From: Chara braunii
Lineage: Eukaryota; Streptophyta; Charophyceae; Charales; Characeae
Direction of reading: 5' to 3'
NCBI GenBank assembly: GCA_003427395.1
Contig: BFEA01000033.1
Span: 3,561,077-3,581,317, forward strand
Length of the DNA: 20,241 nt
The position numbers were made by a program, and so were the translations under genes. The first letter of the stretch is position 1. Every line of letters begins with the position of its first letter. The notes below the pieces were generated by a model. It searched no databases. It was not told the origin of the DNA and saw nothing but the letters and a program-made list of their open reading frames with translations. Below are positions 1 to 8,759 of the stretch, in pieces.

Positions 1-156
1 GGCCCACCACTGGCCAGGTATGTCAGACTGACGATAATAATAAAATAACAAAATAATAAAATAATAAGATCCTTCCCACCCAAGAGTTTATTGATGAGCT
101 TGGTTTTGGCCCACCACTAGATAGGAATGTAAGACGTCCCGTCAGTCTGACATACC
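1..156. repeat. 17-bp inverted repeat flanking an AT-rich spacer
   Basis: Positions 17-33 (GGTATGTCAGACTGACG) and 140-156 are perfect reverse complements, so a 17-bp stem could form around a 106-bp spacer. Much of the spacer is an AAT/AAAAT-type AT-rich tract at about 34-70. The 11-mer GGCCCACCACT occurs directly repeated at 1-11 and 108-118, and the bases after each copy are also similar. It could be the tip of a fold-back element or a structured part of an LTR of the minus-strand retroelement. The window edge prevents a decision. Confidence 0.75.
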
Positions 157-655
157 TTATTCGGTCCGCCTCAGGCCAGGACTAGTGAGACCATTTGTCT
201 TGACAGCCCCTTTGACCTGCCTCCAGGTCAGGACCAGCATACCCACTACTCGATTATGGCAACACTTTGGCACTCTCGCCAGGACACCCAGACTATAGCG
301 GGTCTGGTCACCCTATGACAGTAGACCTCTCGTCAGTCAAACTGCCTCGAACCCGGATTTGACCTCTGCGGTTGGGGACCGGCTCACCCACCTGTTTTTG
401 GCCAAGGGCGCTGGCTACCCCGCCCAAATTTTTGAACATAGGACCCGGTCTAACTACGATTCAAGGCTCTGGCTAACCTTACTGGATTGCATCCTCTAAC
501 TGCGGTAGGGTTCCAACTGACCCGTTTCGACCTCATAGGCCAGAGTCCCGGAGCCTTAGACTCAGTCGACTAAGGAATTCGACACTCGCGTTGGGGACTT
601 GTTGACCCCACCAGATTGCAACCTACTGCGGTAAGGCCCTGACTGACCCCGGTAA
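157..655 (-). repeat. Non-coding flank downstream of the minus-strand pol; possible 3' UTR or LTR portion
   Basis: No coding frame is visible. The segment lies directly after the last stop of the minus-strand pol remnant, where the 3' UTR, polypurine tract and 3' LTR of a Ty3/gypsy element would be. It holds diverged internal direct repeats. GCGGTTGGGGACCGGCTCACCC near 368 resembles GCGTTGGGGACTTGTTGACCCC near 590, and the block around 482-526 resembles that around 611-651. No similarity to the presumed LTR end of the plus-strand element (near 10450-10527) is evident by eye. The LTR assignment is therefore an inference from position only. Confidence 0.35.
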
Positions 656-1211
656 TCAATGCACCCTTAGGTTAGAGAAGAAGACCCTCGACTTCGAGGT
701 CACTGTAGGGATCAAATCAGGGTCTCTAAAAATAAACTTACGAAGTCTCGACCCTGATACCATGTCGTGAACCCTGAATCCATCCATCTCTGAAATCTCA
801 TAAACTTTGCTTTCTGCTTCTCCTGTGATTCTGTAAGGACCAAGTCATCTGGGCTCCAACCTTTTAGTCCATTGTGTCTCAAGGGAACTGTCAAACAGAA
901 GGACAACATCTCCAACTTTCAGTTTCTCTTTTCTTATATATCTTTTTTTGATCCATCTCACTTGATCTGATAATCTGCTGGACGTCATTCTCTTTGCAAC
1001 ATCAATCACTGTCTGATCAACTTTCGATATCTGCCGCATTCTGATCTAGAGGAGTTCTGAAATAAAATATTCTCTGTCACTTTCTTGACTTGACCATGTC
1101 TTGACAATGTTCTCAATAGATAGCGTAGCATATCGGCCATACCACAGAGTAAATGAAGCATAGTCAGTAGTTCTCTTGACCGTGATGTTGTCAGCATATA
1201 CAGCAGCTCTT
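656..1211 (-). pseudogene. Integrase C-terminal part (pol remnant)
   Basis: After a one-base frame change near 1211 the reading resumes as LRAAVYADNITVK...LWYGR, the conserved segment that follows the integrase catalytic core. A TAG at 1046-1048 interrupts it. It then runs through VRWIKKRY, VGDVVLLFDSS and RLEPR to a TGA at 845-847, where the family normally has W of the W-x-GPYRI box. In the same frame LGPYRITGEAESKVYEI follows, ending at TGA 656-658. The GDVVLL...LGPYRI pattern is the SH3-like C-terminal DNA-binding domain of Ty3/gypsy integrases. No chromodomain was recognised after it. Two stops and one frameshift make it non-functional as read. Confidence 0.8.
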
Positions 1212-1896
1212 AAACTTTTGGCCAGTTACTAAGATTTCCTTCACACCACTTGGCCAATGAGTCTTTCAAAGTTTTGTGATCTCTTTCAACAGGTACATTC
1301 GCTTGAGGGTGGTAAGTAGTCACATACCGAATTCTAACACTCAATCTAAGTGTGGTTCTTCTCACAATCTGATTTTTGAATTTTGACCCTCTGTCTGAGA
1401 CAAATTCTCTGATAAAATGATAGCTCAGATAGACCTCTTCTATCCAGTCAGCCACTTGCTCGCCTGTCTTCTTTTTCAGAGTTTCTGCCTCAACATATCC
1501 ATAGAAGTTATCTCTCATGTTCAATATATATCTCATCTCACTCTTGCCCAAAGGCATGATGATGAGATCCAAATAAACTCTGCTTCCAGGTTCTACCAAA
1601 ATAGTAGGAAATGAAGGCTCAATCATTCTTGTAGTAGACCTCTTCTGACATAACATACACGATTTATAAAATATGAAAATTATGTCTCTCATGCCAGGCC
1701 AGAAGTAGAGTTTGAGAGTCTTAGAGTAAGTTGCCTCAGCAGCCCTGTGGCCGCCAGCAACCCCCTCATGTAGAGCAACAATTATCTCTAACTGTCTCTC
1801 TTTACCACATACCACTCTTAGTGGAGGCAGACCTCTCTTACTATCCACAAAGAGATGCCCTCTTTTTAGTCTGAATTTCTTCCTTGAATTTTTACA
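1210..1896 (-). pseudogene. Integrase: HHCC zinc finger and catalytic core
   Basis: Integrase inserts retroelement cDNA into chromosomes. The open stretch from 1896 to 1210 shows a zinc-binding HHCC domain (HEGVAGGH, then CMLC) and an RNase H-fold core. The core triad is visible as D in VYLDLI, D in EFVSDRGSKF and E in PVERDH. Exactly 35 residues lie between the second D and the E, giving the canonical D,D35E spacing. The catalytic residues are thus intact although the gene is broken. The stretch is fused in frame to the acidic linker upstream, separated only by the TAG at 1897-1899, and is cut at 1210 by a stop plus frameshift. There is no separate promoter or start; it was part of a pol polyprotein. 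Confidence 0.88.
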
Positions 1897-2283
1897 CTAA
1901 TATTCCTTCAGCTGCTCCTTTTCCATCTTCTTATCAATCTCTTGATAACTTTCATCATATTCTTCAAAAATGAAAAATATCTCTTTCTCCTTCTTTTCAC
2001 CTTCTTCTTCTTCCTTCGAACCAGAGTTTTCCCAGATTTCATGAGCAGCCACTGCTGCTGCGTTAACTTTAGCATCTCAATCATTTGGCTCATCTTCTTC
2101 TTCTTTCCCAAGTATCGATTCATAAACATAGGCATTTGGGATCTCTCCCCAGTTGTCCCTCTCTTCAGACCACAAACTCCACTTGTAAGAGCATGACACT
2201 TCATAATCCTCATCATCCTTCTCATTCAGAAAGTTATCAACATAGGCAGACTCTTCAATCGTTTCATTCACATCTTCTTCTTA
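1897..2283 (-). pseudogene. Acidic linker between RNase H and integrase
   Basis: This segment is in the same frame as RNase H and integrase, with stops at 2284-2286 and 2281-2283 (two adjacent TAA), 2077-2079 (TGA) and 1897-1899 (TAG). Between the stops the reading is very rich in E and D with K: examples are NETIEESAYVD, GKEEEDEPND, KEEEEGEKKEKE and YQEIDKKMEKE. No domain is recognised. Linkers between RNase H and integrase occur in Ty3/gypsy polyproteins, but a strongly acidic one of about 130 residues is notable. It may be an unstructured spacer or a tether. The lysine and glutamate codon runs appear as CTT/TTC-rich sequence on the plus strand. Confidence 0.6.
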
Positions 2284-3066
2284 TTATTTTCTCCACTCAA
2301 TACGGCTTAGACCATCTGCTCTGTTCTTCTCAGTGAGAATCTTTTCCAACTTAAAATCATACGTCCAGATGAAAACAATCCACCTGCTGACTGTTGGATC
2401 TACTTGTTGATGTTTCTTAATGACACCAATCACAGCAGATGCATCAGTTCTCAGGATGAATCTCCTTTCTAGTACATAGTGTCTGAAGCACCTGAGGCTA
2501 TGGATGATTGTCAGCAACTCTTTTCTAAATCGAGTATAACCTCTTTCTGTAGAATTCAGAGTCCTGCTCTCAAATCTCAGAGGCCTTTCTTTCCCATTTT
2601 CATCTTTCTGAATGAGCACACCACCCAGAGCAACTGGTCCTCCATCTGCCTCAATGATGAAGGGTCTTGCCTTCTCATCATCATAAAATGGCACTCCCAG
2701 AACCACACCACCATCTTTTAGTTTTTCTTGCAGAGTTTCTGCAACGGCTTGTCTTTTATCATTCCAAGCTAGATTAGCCTCTTGCCTTACCATCTCCCTC
2801 AAAGATTCTGCAAGGGTAGCAAAATGAGGAATAAAAATCCTCCAGAACCCACAGACGCCCAAGAAGCTTCTGACATCTGTCACTCTCTTGAGTGGCAGAG
2901 GCCAGTTTAAGATCTTGTCTATCTTCTTGAGGTCAGGACTCCTACCCTTGGAGAAACATATGAAGCCCAAGATGATCACTTCAGGTTGAAAGAGAAGGGA
3001 CTTTGGTCTACAGGCAGTCAGATTATATTTTTGAAGTCTCTCTATGACCATTTTTACCCCTTCAGC
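2284..3066 (-). pseudogene. Reverse transcriptase C-terminal (thumb/connection) and RNase H
   Basis: An open reading of 255 codons (Met at 3051) begins with the end of the RT domain: VKMVIERLQKYNLTACRPK, LGFICFSKGR, then the connection motif VTDVRSFLGVCGFWRIFIP. RNase H follows with acidic residues at EADGGPVALGGVL, RFRKELLTIIHSLR and FILRTDAS, the expected D-E-D pattern of Ty3/gypsy RNase H. The end, ADGLSRIEW, is the typical RNase H/integrase junction (ADxLSR). Upstream it connects to the RT palm through a one-base frameshift near 3066, where the preceding frame reads KFVWNMLKG then TAA. The enzyme would remove RNA from the RNA/DNA hybrid. This is the best-preserved part of the element. Confidence 0.88.
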
Positions 3067-3608
3067 ATGTTCCAGACAAACTTTCTGATTCCACCTGCAA
3101 CCAAAGTCTCATCCTTTATTAGAGGTCCTTTTACAACATTGTCATCAATATAGGGCCTGGTTATTTCAGGAGAAATATCTTGCATGACTTTGATCATACC
3201 CCTTTAAACCACTGCTACACCATTAGTCCAACCCTGAGGCACCACACACATCTTAATGAACTCTCTTAGCGTGTGCATGACAGTCATTGGTCGGCTAGTG
3301 GGATCAATGGGAAACTAATCATAGCCAGAATACAAGTCAACTAGGGAATAAATGCATCTTCCAGCAAAAGATTCAGAGAGGAGATCAGCATTAGATAGAC
3401 TACCTGCATCACGTACCGTCACATAGTTGAGCTTCTGAAGATTCTGTATCCATCGCAATCCACCCACTGGTTTCCAAAAGCAAAACTAGTGGTTAGCATA
3501 CGGTCCATCATCAGGTTCAACAACATTAGATGCAATCTTCTTGTCAAGATACTTTACAACCTCTGCTTCTTCCTTCAGGGCATACTTGGTCGGCCTATCA
3601 TTCCATCA
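3067..3608 (-). pseudogene. Reverse transcriptase palm/fingers, stop-ridden
   Basis: In the frame continuing the protease ORF, the translation gives WIQNLQKLNYVTVRDAG, then CIYSLVDLYSGYD with the first catalytic aspartate, VVPQGWTNGVAVV, and the active-site box RPYIDDNVVKGP. Stops occur after DNV (TGA 3606-3608), in ANH*FCF (TAG), GYD*FP (TAG) and AVV*RG (TAA). The other copy has W at the second site (HWF), Q at the third (DQL) and K at the last (VVK). The YIDD box is intact here although the second aspartate is N in the other copy. The enzyme copies element RNA into DNA. The wording PYIDD-x-x-VKGP recalls a group I know from fungal Ty3/gypsy elements; that is from memory. Confidence 0.85.
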
Positions 3609-4662
3609 AACATTATCAACTGTCCAAATTTTGGCCATCTTGATCATATTCACATCCAACCGCCCTCTCTCTTTATCGTTAAAGGAGAATGCACCTGAGA
3701 GCTTCTGACACATTTTGAAGATATATTCTTTCTCTTTAGGCAGGATAAACTGGTCCGAGTCTATCTTCATTGTGTCAAATCTCTCCTTGGTGACTTTATT
3801 CCCCAATTTTGCAAATTCTCTCAATGCTTTAATAATCTCTCTCTCCTTTTTCAATGCTACATCATAATCCTTTTCTATTAGGACTGCCACCGGGTTTTTC
3901 TTCATCCCCTTGGGCTTGTATTTTCTTTTTGACCCAGTGGCTATTTTCCTAAGAAAAGGATGAGTCGATGCAAACTTTAATTTCATCTTTCCACCTTTAG
4001 CTGTCTCCACAACCTTCTTAAATGCTTCAATTTGTCCATCCTCATCCTCGAGTTTACCAAGGGCTTTTATCATTTTCGAAACTTGATTGATACTCACTGA
4101 AATTTCTTCTTTTGCTTCTTGTGTCCCTTCTTCCCTTAGTCTCATAACCCTTTCAGTAGACTCTTCTCTTCTGATTGAATTAGCAGACAACTGATGCTTG
4201 AAATCACTTTTAGTGCAGACCATAAAGGTTTGCTCCTGAGAAGTCTCAGGATCTTGTAGGCCGATCCAAAATGACCCCTCATGACTGAAAAATTGGACCG
4301 CCTCCATCCTGTGCAAGAATGGAGTTCCCAAGATACAGTCATGGTCTAGTTCCGACACTACAAAACCCAGCAACTCCACTGTCATGGTACCAACTCTAAT
4401 AGGCAGGTTATCAATAAACCCGGCTACAAAAAGTTCTCCTGCAATATTGCTCAGTATATTTTTCGCAGGTCTATCAATAAATAAATTACAAGCTTCTATT
4501 GTTCTTCGTGAAATGAGTATCATATCTGCCCCAGAGGCCACTAAGGCTAGAATCTTCACCTGTTTAATACGAATCGTCAGGTGCCCACATCCCATGGTTG
4601 CAAATCTCATTTTGCAACCTGGCACACCTGACTGGGAAAAACTGATCCCAAATACTTAAGGC
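3606..4662 (-). pseudogene. Retropepsin-like protease region plus Lys/Glu-rich linker to RT
   Basis: The 339-codon open frame (Met at 4625) starts in the aspartic protease. FATMGCGHLTIRIKQVKIL leads to the flap-preceding active-site segment LALVASGADMILIS, and the ILGTPFLHRM box is the conserved hydrophobic-G motif near the protease C-terminus. The catalytic aspartate of the D-[ST]-G motif is replaced by alanine (GCC codon, 4536-4538), so the protease would be inactive. About 190 residues rich in K and E follow (SKMIKALGKLEDEDGQ, GSKRKYKPKGMKK), then the approach to RT ending KIWTVDNV. Homology with the other copy starts at about 4662, just upstream of the protease. The open frame itself is long and stop-free. 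Confidence 0.82.
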
Positions 4663-4711
4663 GAAGAACCGGGCGGAGCGGCGCTGCATAAGGGACCGGG
4701 TCATAGCAAGA

Positions 4712-4990
4712 ATGCAGGTAACGGTCTCATATCATGAGACCGAGACCTCGATGGACACAGTGGACTGGGAGCAGGCCCACCTGGAACGGGACTCAGGTGG
4801 GGAGAGCGAGATGAGCGAGGCTGAGGATTGGGAGACGGACCTCAGGTCCTGGAATAGACCAGGAGAAGTCCAGAGATACCACAAAGCCGCGAGGCCAGTG
4901 GAAGAGGGCCCAGAGGCGAGCTCGCGACAGTTGGTGCCCAGAGGTCGCGGGACGGGTGAGAAGCCGAGCAAGGGGAAAATGCAGGTCTAA
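4712..4990 (+). CDS. Hypothetical acidic 92-residue ORF
   Basis: The product is not recognised. The open frame starts at an ATG just left of a short hairpin (4723-4741). It reads as hydrophilic and acidic at first (DTVDWEQAHLERDSGGESE, EDWETDLRSW), then basic and proline-containing (GPEASSRQLVPRGRGTGEK), ending KGKMQV. There is no signal peptide or membrane segment. The composition resembles the disordered N-terminus of a gag-like or regulatory protein, but GC-rich DNA also produces such ORFs by chance. A longer open frame also exists on the opposite strand (4842-5261), which lowers confidence. The ORF lies immediately beside the broken 5' end of the minus-strand element and has no clear relation to it. 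Confidence 0.22.
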   Translation: MQVTVSYHETETSMDTVDWEQAHLERDSGGESEMSEAEDWETDLRSWNRPGEVQRYHKAARPVEEGPEASSRQLVPRGRGTGEKPSKGKMQV

Positions 4991-5249
4991 AAGAACACAC
5001 ACGTGCGAGAGTGTGAACGGGATTGAACCTGAAACGGGAAAGTTGAGGCAAGAGCAGTGGCACAGGCACCTGGGTGATGTGTGGCGCGCGCTGAGAAAAG
5101 GGGGCTCGAGAAAATAACCAAGCACAGGGCCGATGAGGAGAGGCGGTTACGATGGTCTTGCTCGAGAGCGGCCCCACGTGTGTGTATGAGAGGAGGTCAA
5201 CGAAAGAGAGAGCCCAGGCGGATGAGCAAGGGGCAACTTTGCGAGGTAC

Positions 5250-5470
5250 GGTTGATGTCAACCGCTGTCACTGCGTTCGCTCGTGGCGCCCAGCGTTTGC
5301 TGAACTGCAGCAAACCTCTTATGCTGTGTTTAACCAGGGGAAAAGGGGGGGCCAAGGTCAGCTAGGGAGGAGAGGCGAGAGCTGATCGTGCCAGTTGACG
5401 TCAACTCATGCTTTCGTCGCGAGCGGGTGATGTCGACCCTCTCTGTGTTCAGACAGGGGAAAAAAATGAG
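5250..5470. repeat. Diverged tandem pair (~143 bp) with a CRE-like palindrome
   Basis: GGTTGATGTCAACC at 5250-5263 and the perfect 12-bp palindrome GTTGACGTCAAC at 5394-5405 head two diverged copies. Each is followed by a CTTTCGTCGCGAGCG-like or CGTTCGCTCG-like block, then a CTGTGTTxAxxCAGGGGAAAA block (near 5323 and 5446). The palindrome includes TGACGTCA, the cAMP-response/bZIP ACGT-core site. No gene is placed to be driven by it, so regulatory function is speculative. Confidence 0.45.
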
Positions 5471-5500
5471 AGAGGGCGAGCGGTCACGAGAGAAAGAGAG

Positions 5501-6204
5501 AGGGTCAACGTACAGGGAGATTTGGTGGAAGAGTTAGGCTACTGAGTGGCGAAAGAAGAGCAGTAGAGAAGAGAGATAATTGACAGTTGATAGGGAGGAA
5601 GAGGAAAGGTTACTAGAGGACAACGCGAAAGTGCAAGTTGGGAAGAAGACAGGCGAGGGTAACTCGGGCCTGTACTGGGAGATACCAGGGATTGAGCCAC
5701 GAGGGGGGGGGTCATACACTGGCTACCCGCAGCGCGGCTCGACGTATATGAGGTGATCAGTGAAAAGGATAGATTGGGTGAGCGAAATGGGGCACGAGCT
5801 AGCAAGGTGAGACTGACGCTATCAGCAGCCCCACACTCGTGGAGTGTTTTTTGCGCCTACTGCGGCGATGACAGGACAGTCGGGAAGATCCTACCAGATT
5901 GGGAGGACAGCAGCCATCAAGAGAGGGTAATCTGCGATGCATGGAGGGAGTCACCATTTGACAAACTTGGCCAAGAACTAGCTGCTGTGAGAGCCTCATT
6001 TCTCTGAAGGCGATCTCACTTACCAGCTGGCGTGCTCGCTCAGATAGCCACCTGTCTCACTAACTTCGAGTGACTTTCGAATTTGTAACGGGTATTGCTA
6101 TCCAAAGTCATTGATGCGCCTCTCTGTAGCTGCATTGGTCGAACCCTCACATAAGATAGTAGTCGTTACGAGATAATTTTTCTTCGTTTTATTAATTTTT
6201 GTTT

Positions 6205-6206
<2 letters not shown>
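5501..6206. other. No gene seen
   Basis: The segment starts purine-rich and GC-rich (5501-5720, including a G9 run near 5704) and becomes balanced towards 6200. Short open frames exist on both strands, for example 5753-6007 on the plus strand, but none has a recognisable motif, consistent composition or supporting context. I see no RNA gene and no clear repeat. Confidence 0.4.

Positions 6207-6234
<28 letters not shown>
6207..6234. repeat. T28 homopolymer followed by AG
   Basis: An uninterrupted run of 28 T is followed by AGCAAA. On the plus strand it looks like an extreme polypyrimidine tract with a 3' splice AG. On the minus strand it would be a poly(A) tail, as left by a LINE or SINE insertion. 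No element body is recognised on either side, so neither reading is supported further. Confidence 0.8.
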
Positions 6235-6235
<1 letters not shown>

Positions 6236-6651
6236 GCAAATTAGAAAGATTGACCATTTTTAACCGGCCGCGTTTCGTTTTAACATGAGGTGAGCCCGCA
6301 GTAGACTGTGTAAGCGGGTGAATTGGGGAAAAGTCCAGATTCATGGCGACAATTTGAGACATGCAGGCCGTGAAAAGAATCCAACGTATGGGGTATTAGT
6401 CTGAGAGAATAAGCAAGACTGAGGCAGGCGGATAATCTTGGTGTTGGCACTTGTCTACTGGGTGTACTCCTCTACTTTGAGTGTTTTATTTGATTACTTG
6501 TCAAAGTCAAAGAGACATGCTGCCTTTGTATTTCGTGCATTTTATCCCCACGAAGACGGATTCTACAAATGTAGTTGGGATACAGACCTTTCTTTTTCGT
6601 TCTCTCACGCACGGGACTGCTCGGTGTTGATTGTGCCATCTGTCACACTAT
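6235..6651. other. No gene seen
   Basis: A 76-codon open frame at 6438-6668 runs into the minisatellite and has no recognisable domain. I see no supported gene, RNA or repeat in this stretch. Confidence 0.35.
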
Positions 6652-6768
6652 GTGACTACACCGCGTGACTACACGGAGTGACTACACTGAATGATTACAC
6701 CGTGTGATTACACCGTGTGATTGCACCGTGTGGCTACACCATGTGACTGCGTCGGGTGACTGCACGGG
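6652..6768. repeat. 13-bp minisatellite, nine units
   Basis: Nine consecutive 13-bp units of the form GTGACTACACCGN start at 6652, 6665, 6678, 6691, 6704, 6717, 6730, 6743 and 6756. Units differ by one to four bases and the period is exact throughout. A degenerate extra unit may precede it (near 6639). Open frames crossing it are products of the repeat. Confidence 0.9.
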
Positions 6769-8465
6769 TGCGTGAAAGCATAGGTTTGCATGTGCTCACT
6801 TGATTGAATGGGCGACTTGATTGAATGGTTACCCATAGTGGTATGAGTTCGCTTTTGTCCTGTGATAAATCGAGTGCGAGACTGTACAAACCTGCAAAAG
6901 CCTGTGTGTAGACGAATGCTTGACTGAATGTACTTGTTGGCTTGACGATTATAAACAGGCATTTGATTGAATACGCAGTTTTATTTTCGAGCTCATTGGG
7001 TGGGCTTGTATGTCAAACGGGAATGTAAAGATGATTTCCATTGGCTGTGCTCAGTGCCTTGACTTTTGATTAGATGGGGAAAGGAAAGCACTGAGGAAAA
7101 TCTCTTATGTTCTTGCTAAGTTCCTACTTGATGGTGACTAGGTGTCTGCTATGCACAACAAGGTATTGATTACATTGTGAAAGAGCGTTATGTACGCCCC
7201 CCTTGTTCCTATTCTCAAGGGACTTGCCTTCAACTGACTCTTAAGTAATTAGTGGTAGCGTGAACACTAGAGCACTTCCTTTTCTCGGAGGATTTGCTCC
7301 TCTCTGTTTCCACTGAACTTGAAGTACGGACTGGTCAGGTACCAAAAAACATGAGATCTAGGTGAAAGACTCAGTCAGGCCTTTGGTTAGAATGGCGTAA
7401 TGGTTATGGTTTGTCTATGAAAAAGGGGGAGTGAGTTATATTGAGGACAGGGAATTGGGTCTTGGTACCCAGGTTGAATACCACTCGGCATACGAGTGGC
7501 TGAGTCGGTTGGGCCTAATCTCGTTTGGGTTCACCGCGCTGAATGCACGAACCTATTCCTGAAGCTCACAGTCTCCGTTGCCAGGCTAAAGTTCCGAGAA
7601 GACGGGCCTTTACCTGAGTTTCGGAATCCTTAGACTCTGTACGTGAACAGCAATCATAGCCCATATTTAACAAGGGAATCTCCTGCTCAGTTGTTACTTT
7701 GATCGGGGGTGCATAGAACCCTATTCCTTTTTTGATGTCTCCATGAGAGTTTCGAAAACAGCAAGCTTCATTCCTGGCCATTGCCGTTGATCTTTTTTTT
7801 TTCACAGTCATCTGTCCAGAGTACTCTGGGGCTTGTTCTGTGAGTGACTGAAAGTCAACGTTTGAGGATTAAGTGAAAATAGCTCGACGGAAACTCTTGA
7901 GAAAAGTTAATGGCTCTCTACTTCCTGTCTTGTCTCTGTGAGCTCAAGTTTAGACTATAAGAGGGGTGAGTGGACGGATTATGTTGTCTGGGTTGGTGCG
8001 ATCGAGGTGATGGGTCTGTATGTGAACTGTCTAAAACAAGGAGCTGCAGACTGTACTACTGTGCACTGAAAGAACTAAGATACGGGTTCGAACGGAGTCT
8101 CGAAACCACGGTCCATCATACCTTGAACACACAGTATTCCTGACCAAGCAAAGCAAAGGGGACACATGCACTCGTGCTTTGAGTGTGATTATACATTTTG
8201 AGAAAAGGATTATTGTTGAGGTAGCCTCGACCCTAGTGCGCAGTTACTCAACTGAGCTCTGAGTTTGCTTGCCGCCTGGTAACCAGTGATGAGAAAATAA
8301 CAGTATGACGTCCTCAAACCAAGTTAGTTAATTCAAGTCGAATGACAATAGAGTTCTGATACCGAGTTTAACCCACGCCTTTTTTTTGGGTACAGGATCC
8401 AGCAGAGTTGTCTTCGGTCCGGCTCGTTTGTCATTTAGGGTCCAGTAAAGTGTCAGAAAAAAAAA
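6769..8465. other. Long non-coding stretch; no gene seen
   Basis: About 1.7 kb of mixed composition has only short open frames. The longest is 81 codons on the minus strand at 7566-7811, with no recognised motif. A 7-bp hairpin (CCACTCG/CGAGTGG) lies at 7481-7499. Overlapping its end, TGGCTGAGTCGG at 7497-7508 fits the A-box consensus of RNA polymerase III genes, with a weaker B-box-like GGTTCACCGC about 30 bases on. The intervening sequence does not fold as a tRNA, so it is not called. Confidence 0.4.
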
Positions 8466-8711
8466 ATGAAAAAATATGATATCTTAGTAGTGAAAAGTAG
8501 CTTCGTCACGGACAAGAAAGAGGAATGGGAGGATGAGGCCTGCCGTGATATGGAGTTAAATAGGCGGCATCTGCGAGAGTGGGCGACCCAGATGGTCAAA
8601 GGAGAAAAATACATAGAATATGTGTTTTACTTCTATGGAGGAGATGGTAAGCTGCACAACATTGGTTCTTCACTGGAGACAGTGGAGCAAGCCAGGGCAA
8701 AGCTCGGGTAA
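8466..8711 (+). CDS. Small hypothetical protein, 81 residues
   Basis: The product is not recognised. The ORF begins MKKYDILVVKSSFVTDKKEE after an A-rich run and ends in LETVEQARAKLG then TAA. It is clean, with mixed hydrophilic and aromatic composition: a short beta-like start (YDILVVKSSFV), a charged helical middle (EEWEDEACRDMELNRRHLREW), an aromatic patch (YIEYVFYFYGGDGK) and a helical end. No signal peptide, membrane span or zinc-binding cysteines are visible. It lies upstream of the CAGCAAT repeat field with no partner gene. The protein-like balance argues for a real or recently real exon, and the short length argues for caution. It could be an exon of an unrecognised element. Confidence 0.35.
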   Translation: MKKYDILVVKSSFVTDKKEEWEDEACRDMELNRRHLREWATQMVKGEKYIEYVFYFYGGDGKLHNIGSSLETVEQARAKLG

Positions 8712-8759
8712 CTGCAGGATATGCCCCAGCTTTCCCTATTGGTAATCTTTCTTTCGCCG

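Larger units (their letters stand above)
656..4662 (-). mobile_element. pol: Ty3/gypsy retrotransposon remnant, minus strand: protease-RT-RNase H-integrase, 5'-truncated
   Basis: Reading the minus strand from 4662 to 656 gives, in order, a retropepsin region, reverse transcriptase, RNase H, an acidic linker and a D,D35E integrase with a C-terminal GPYRI box. RT-RNase H-integrase is the order of Ty3/gypsy (Metaviridae) elements. Gag, primer site and 5' LTR are missing. Homology to the plus-strand element starts at 4662, opposite about 14593 of that copy, and the sequence beyond is unrelated GC-rich DNA. At least ten in-frame stops and two or more frameshifts are present, so it is a fossil. Many stops sit where the paralogous copy or the family has W or Q, which fits C-to-T decay on either strand. 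It is annotated as a whole here; the parts are listed separately. Confidence 0.9.
4663..5500. other. GC-rich segment of unknown nature, with short hairpin
   Basis: Base composition changes sharply at the truncation point of the minus-strand element, from AT-rich pol to GC-rich, purine-heavy sequence. A perfect 8-bp hairpin (GGTCTCAT, loop ATC, ATGAGACC) lies at 4723-4741. Apart from the weak ORF listed separately, both strands show overlapping medium-length open frames. Those are typical of GC-rich DNA and are not evidence of genes. No rRNA or tRNA was recognised. It could be an older insertion or part of another unidentified transposable element. Confidence 0.4.

Noticed and set aside
1942-2196. 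Plus-strand Phe/Leu-rich ORF within the linker region
   Set aside because: Antisense of the Glu/Lys-rich linker on the minus strand.
4793-5261. Several minus-strand ORFs in the GC-rich segment
   Set aside because: Overlapping frames with shifting composition and no motif; long open frames are expected in this base composition.
6207-6234. T28 plus AG as a 3' splice site
   Set aside because: No exon is recognised after it, and a homopolymer of this length may equally be a retroposed poly(A) tail on the other strand.
6652-6962. Minus-strand ORF 6708-6962 through the minisatellite
   Set aside because: Reading depends on the repeat period and has no motif.
7481-7540. A-box-like TGGCTGAGTCGG with a following B-box-like GGTTCACCGC, possible tRNA or SINE
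   Set aside because: No acceptor, anticodon or T stem can be drawn, and no repeated body or tail was found.
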